A stretch of DNA of 9,809 bases, taken from assembly GCA_009778355.1 (NCBI GenBank), contig WRJY01000268.1, forward strand, positions 1 through 9,809, read 5' to 3'. The notes below the pieces were generated by a model. That model had not been told where the DNA came from and did no database searches. It saw only the letters and a program-made list of their open reading frames with translations. The stretch is from Desulfovibrionaceae bacterium. Lineage in GTDB: Bacteria; Pseudomonadota; Gammaproteobacteria; Burkholderiales; Burkholderiaceae_C. The translations under genes and the position numbers were made by a program. Each line of letters begins with the position of its first letter. The stretch's first letter is position 1. Positions 7,036 through 9,809 of the stretch are shown here, piece after piece.

Positions 7036-7039
7036 AGGA
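7036..7039 (+). promoter_or_regulatory. Ribosome binding site deciding the start of full-length cphA
   Basis: AGGA lies six bases before ATG 7046. An alternative in-frame TTG at 7013 would add 11 residues but has no such site, and family members begin with the M..TRIR.LRGPN type strand. This supports 7046 as the start. Confidence 0.7.
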
Positions 7040-7045
7040 CACCTC

Positions 7046-9718
7046 ATGCAAGTCACCCGCATTCGCGCGCTGCGCGGTCCCAATCTGTGGAGCCGCCACA
7101 CGGCCATCGAAGCCATCGTCACCTGCGATGGCGCCGAGTGCGATCTGCGCAACGCCCCGGCTTTTGAGCAGCGCCTGCGCGCGCTGTTTCCCGGCGCCGG
7201 CGCACTGCGCGCCAGCCAGCCTGGCGTTGCCGTTTCCATGGCCCACGCGCTGGAGCTAGCCGCGCTGGCGCTGCAAGCGCAGGCCGGCTGCTCCGTCAGC
7301 TTCAGCCGCACCACGCCGACCGAGATCGAAGGCACCTTCCAGGTCGCCGTGCAATACACCGAGGAAGCCGTGGGCCGGCTGGCGTTCGAGAGGGCGCGGC
7401 AACTGTGCGCCGCCGCAGCCGAAGGCGGCGAGTTCGACCTGCCCGCCGCGCTGGCCGAATTGCGCGAGCTGGACGAGGACGAGCGCCTGGGCCCCTCCAC
7501 CGGCGCCATCGTCGAAGCCGCGGTCAAGCGCGGCATTCCGTTCAAGCGCCTGACCAGCGGCAGCCTGATTCAACTGGGCTGGGGCAGCCGGCAGCGCCGC
7601 ATCCAGGCGGCTGAGGTGGACGGCACCAGCGCCGTCGCCGAATCCATCGCGCAGGACAAGGACCTCACCAAAAAACTGCTGCACGCCGCCGGCGTGCCCG
7701 TGCCGCTGGGCCGCCCCGTCAGCGACGCCGAAGACGCCTGGGCCGCCGCGCAGGACATCGGCCTGCCGGTGGTGGTCAAGCCGCAGGACGGCAACCAGGG
7801 CAAGGGCGTCACAGTGGACATCACCGGGCGCGGCCACTTCGACATCGCTTACCAGGCCGCCGCCCAATACGGCAGCGTGATGGTCGAGAAATACCTGCCC
7901 GGCCACGACTTCCGCCTGCTGGTGGTGGGCGACAAGCTGGTGGCCGCGGCGCGGCGCGATCCGCCGCTGGTCACCGGCGATGGCGCGCACACCGTGCGCC
8001 AACTGGTGGCCGAAGTCAACCGCGACCCGCGCCGCGGCCAGGGCCACGGCACCGCGCTCACCCAAATCCGCATCGACGACATTGCCCAAGCCTGCTTGGC
8101 CACCCAAGAGCTGACGCCTGACTCGGTGCCCGCCCGGGGCCAGCGCGTGGTGTTGCGCAACAACGCCAACCTGTCCACCGGCGGCAGCGCCACCGACGTG
8201 ACCGGCAGCGTGCACCCCGCCGTGGCCGCGCGCGCCATCGAGGCCGCGCAAACCATCGGCCTGGACATCTGTGGCGTTGACGTGGTCTGCGAAAGCCTCG
8301 CCAGGCCGCTGGAAGAACAAAGCGGCGGCATTGTCGAAGTCAACGCCGCGCCCGGCCTGCGCATGCACATCAGCCCCTCGCTCGGGCAGGGCCGCGACGT
8401 GGGCCAGGCCATCATCGACCACATGTACCCGGACGGCGGCAATGGCCGCATCCCCGTCATCGCCGTCACCGGCACCAACGGCAAGACCACCACCGTGCGG
8501 CTGGCCGCGCACCTGCTCAAGGCCAGCGGCCTGCGCGTGGGCATGACCAACACCGACGGCGTCTATGTCAATGGCCGCCAGATCGACAGCGGCGACTGCT
8601 CCGGCCCGCGCAGCGCGCGCAACGTGCTGGCGCATCCCGATGTCGATGCCGCCGTGCTCGAAACCGCGCGCGGCGGTCTGCTGCGCGAAGGGCTGGCGTT
8701 CGACCAGTGCGACGTGGCCATCGTCACCAACCTGGGCGCTGGCGACCACCTGGGTCTGAACTACATCACCACGCTGGAAGACCTGAGCGTGCTCAAGCGC
8801 GTGATCGTGCTCAACGTTGCGCCCGCCGGCATGGCCGTGCTCAACGCCGCCGACCCCGCCGTCGCAGCCATGGGGCCGCACTGCCCAGGCCAGGTCACCT
8901 TCTTCGCGCAGGATGGCCGCCACCAGGTCATCGCTGCCCACCTGGCGCAAGGCAAGCGGGCCGTGTTCGTTGACCACGGTGACATCGTTTGTGTCCAAGG
9001 CGGCTTCACCAAGCGTCTGCCGCTGGCCCGTGTGCCGCTGACGCGCAAGGGGCAAATCGGCTTTCAGGTCGAAAACACCCTGGCCAGCGTGGCGGCGGCC
9101 TGGGCGCTCGGCGTGTCTTGGGACGCCATCCAGAAAGGGCTGGCCACCTTCATCAGCGACCAGCACGGCGCGCCGGGCCGCTTCAACGTGTTCGACTACC
9201 GCGGCGCCACCCTGATCGCCGACTACGGCCACAACCCCGACGCCATCGCCGCGCTCACCGCCAGCGTCGAAAACATGCCCGCCCGCCGCCGCTCGGTGGT
9301 CATCAGCGGCGCGGGCGACCGGCGCGACGAGGACATTCGCGGCCAGACCCGCATTCTGGGCAGCGCATTCGACGAAGTCATCCTCTATCAAGACGCCTGC
9401 CAGCGCGGCCGCGCCGACGGCGCAGTGCTTGCCCTGCTGCGCGAGGGGCTTGAAGGCGCGCAGCGCACCCGCCGCGTCGAGGAAATCCACGGCGAATTCC
9501 TCGCCATCGACCGCGCCCTGAACCGCCTGCAGCCGGGCGATTTGTGCCTGATCCTCGTCGATCAGGTCGAACAGGCGCTGGCGCACATCCAGCAGCGCGT
9601 GAGCGAGGCCGCGCCGCCGGCTACGGTGGTCAAACTGGTAACGCCCAAACCCGCCGTCAACCCAAAGAGCCGCAAGGTGGTGGACGCCACGGCAGCGATG
9701 CTGGGCCTGCGGGCCTGA
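7046..9718 (+). CDS. cphA: Cyanophycin synthetase, full-length three-domain (CphA1 type)
   Basis: 890-residue cytosolic ligase that builds cyanophycin by ATP-dependent addition of Asp to the backbone and Arg to its side chains. N domain 1-160 begins with the RALRGPNLW strand. The ATP-grasp domain, about 205-460, shows VVVKPQDGNQGKGV (242-255), LLVVGDKL, GDG 311-313, NRDPRRGQGH and EVNAAPGLRMH (431-441). The Mur-ligase-like domain, 470 to about 850, shows the nucleotide loop TGTNGKTTT (475-483), VLETARGG (537-544), VTNLGAGDHLG (560-570), VENTLA (675-680), and the C-terminal lobe with PGRFN and DYGHNPDA (726-733). Length is close to the usual 870-900, and both ligase sites look intact. The N-domain motif that reads HILEH in the neighbour is HALEL here (67-71), so the second His is lost. 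It follows the degenerate paralog by 49 nt on the same strand. No clear terminator is seen in the 91 bases after the stop. Confidence 0.95.
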   Translation: MQVTRIRALRGPNLWSRHTAIEAIVTCDGAECDLRNAPAFEQRLRALFPGAGALRASQPGVAVSMAHALELAALALQAQAGCSVSFSRTTPTEIEGTFQVAVQYTEEAVGRLAFERARQLCAAAAEGGEFDLPAALAELRELDEDERLGPSTGAIVEAAVKRGIPFKRLTSGSLIQLGWGSRQRRIQAAEVDGTSAVAESIAQDKDLTKKLLHAAGVPVPLGRPVSDAEDAWAAAQDIGLPVVVKPQDGNQGKGVTVDITGRGHFDIAYQAAAQYGSVMVEKYLPGHDFRLLVVGDKLVAAARRDPPLVTGDGAHTVRQLVAEVNRDPRRGQGHGTALTQIRIDDIAQACLATQELTPDSVPARGQRVVLRNNANLSTGGSATDVTGSVHPAVAARAIEAAQTIGLDICGVDVVCESLARPLEEQSGGIVEVNAAPGLRMHISPSLGQGRDVGQAIIDHMYPDGGNGRIPVIAVTGTNGKTTTVRLAAHLLKASGLRVGMTNTDGVYVNGRQIDSGDCSGPRSARNVLAHPDVDAAVLETARGGLLREGLAFDQCDVAIVTNLGAGDHLGLNYITTLEDLSVLKRVIVLNVAPAGMAVLNAADPAVAAMGPHCPGQVTFFAQDGRHQVIAAHLAQGKRAVFVDHGDIVCVQGGFTKRLPLARVPLTRKGQIGFQVENTLASVAAAWALGVSWDAIQKGLATFISDQHGAPGRFNVFDYRGATLIADYGHNPDAIAALTASVENMPARRRSVVISGAGDRRDEDIRGQTRILGSAFDEVILYQDACQRGRADGAVLALLREGLEGAQRTRRVEEIHGEFLAIDRALNRLQPGDLCLILVDQVEQALAHIQQRVSEAAPPATVVKLVTPKPAVNPKSRKVVDATAAMLGLRA

Positions 9719-9809
9719 GAGCCACCCCTTTCAAGGTCTTTGCCGCACCAGAGCCATGACCCTGGCAGTGGAGACATGGGCGCGAGCGATATTGCCAGCG
9801 ACATAGCCC

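Noticed and set aside
7256..9586. A 776-codon open frame antisense to the full-length cphA
   Set aside because: It mirrors the G/C-rich third positions of cphA, has low-complexity His/Ala/Gly/Val-rich composition and resembles no family. It is a shadow frame.
9704..9731. GGCC-TGCG-GGCC hairpin at the end of cphA as a terminator
   Set aside because: It has a 4-bp stem inside the coding sequence and no following run of T.
9562..9804. Minus-strand open frame of 80 codons at the right edge
   Set aside because: It mostly overlaps cphA antisense and has no recognisable product or ribosome binding site. Bases 9719-9809 otherwise show nothing beyond a 6-bp inverted repeat (9762-9767 with 9793-9798) with a long loop.

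Overview
The window is high in G+C, with strong G/C preference at third codon positions. Its gene content fits a betaproteobacterium of the order Burkholderiales, probably Comamonadaceae-like. That placement is inferred from protein style and the cyanophycin gene set; no rRNA or other marker is present.

Layout. Bases 1-116 hold the 3' fragment of an IS3-family transposase on the minus strand, cut by the window edge on one side and degraded on the other. A compact BrnT/BrnA-type toxin-antitoxin pair follows on the plus strand (230-788, genes overlapping by 35 nt). Only 18 nt later comes a zinc-independent medium-chain NADP-dependent oxidoreductase (807-1823). This left third looks like an accessory patch beside a conserved chromosomal cluster.

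The remaining 8 kb looks like one cyanophycin locus. On the minus strand, a half-size ABC exporter with an unusual N-terminal PH-like extension (2303-4630) and a DUF1854 protein (1830-2306) form a translationally coupled pair with an ATGA overlap. Diverging from them on the plus strand are two paralogous cyanophycin synthetase genes. The first (about 4855-6996) is a shortened CphA-like protein. It keeps the N domain and ATP-grasp domain, but its Mur-ligase-like domain has lost the nucleotide-binding loop and the C-terminal lobe. The second (7046-9718) is a full three-domain CphA with an intact TGTNGKTTT loop.

Working model (inference). CphA makes multi-L-arginyl-poly-L-aspartate: the ATP-grasp domain adds Asp and the Mur-ligase-like domain adds Arg. 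The first protein cannot plausibly do the Arg step but keeps an HxxEH motif in its N domain. The second has intact Arg-adding machinery, but the same motif reads HxxEL. The paralogs may therefore have divided the activities and may work as a pair. The ABC/DUF1854 pair is probably an accessory to cyanophycin metabolism, with unknown substrate. No cyanophycinase or isoaspartyl dipeptidase gene lies in the window.

No tRNA, rRNA, CRISPR array or complete mobile element was found. The stretches without a gene (117-229, the 4631-4854 divergent region, 6997-7045 and 9719-9809) are all under 300 bases.
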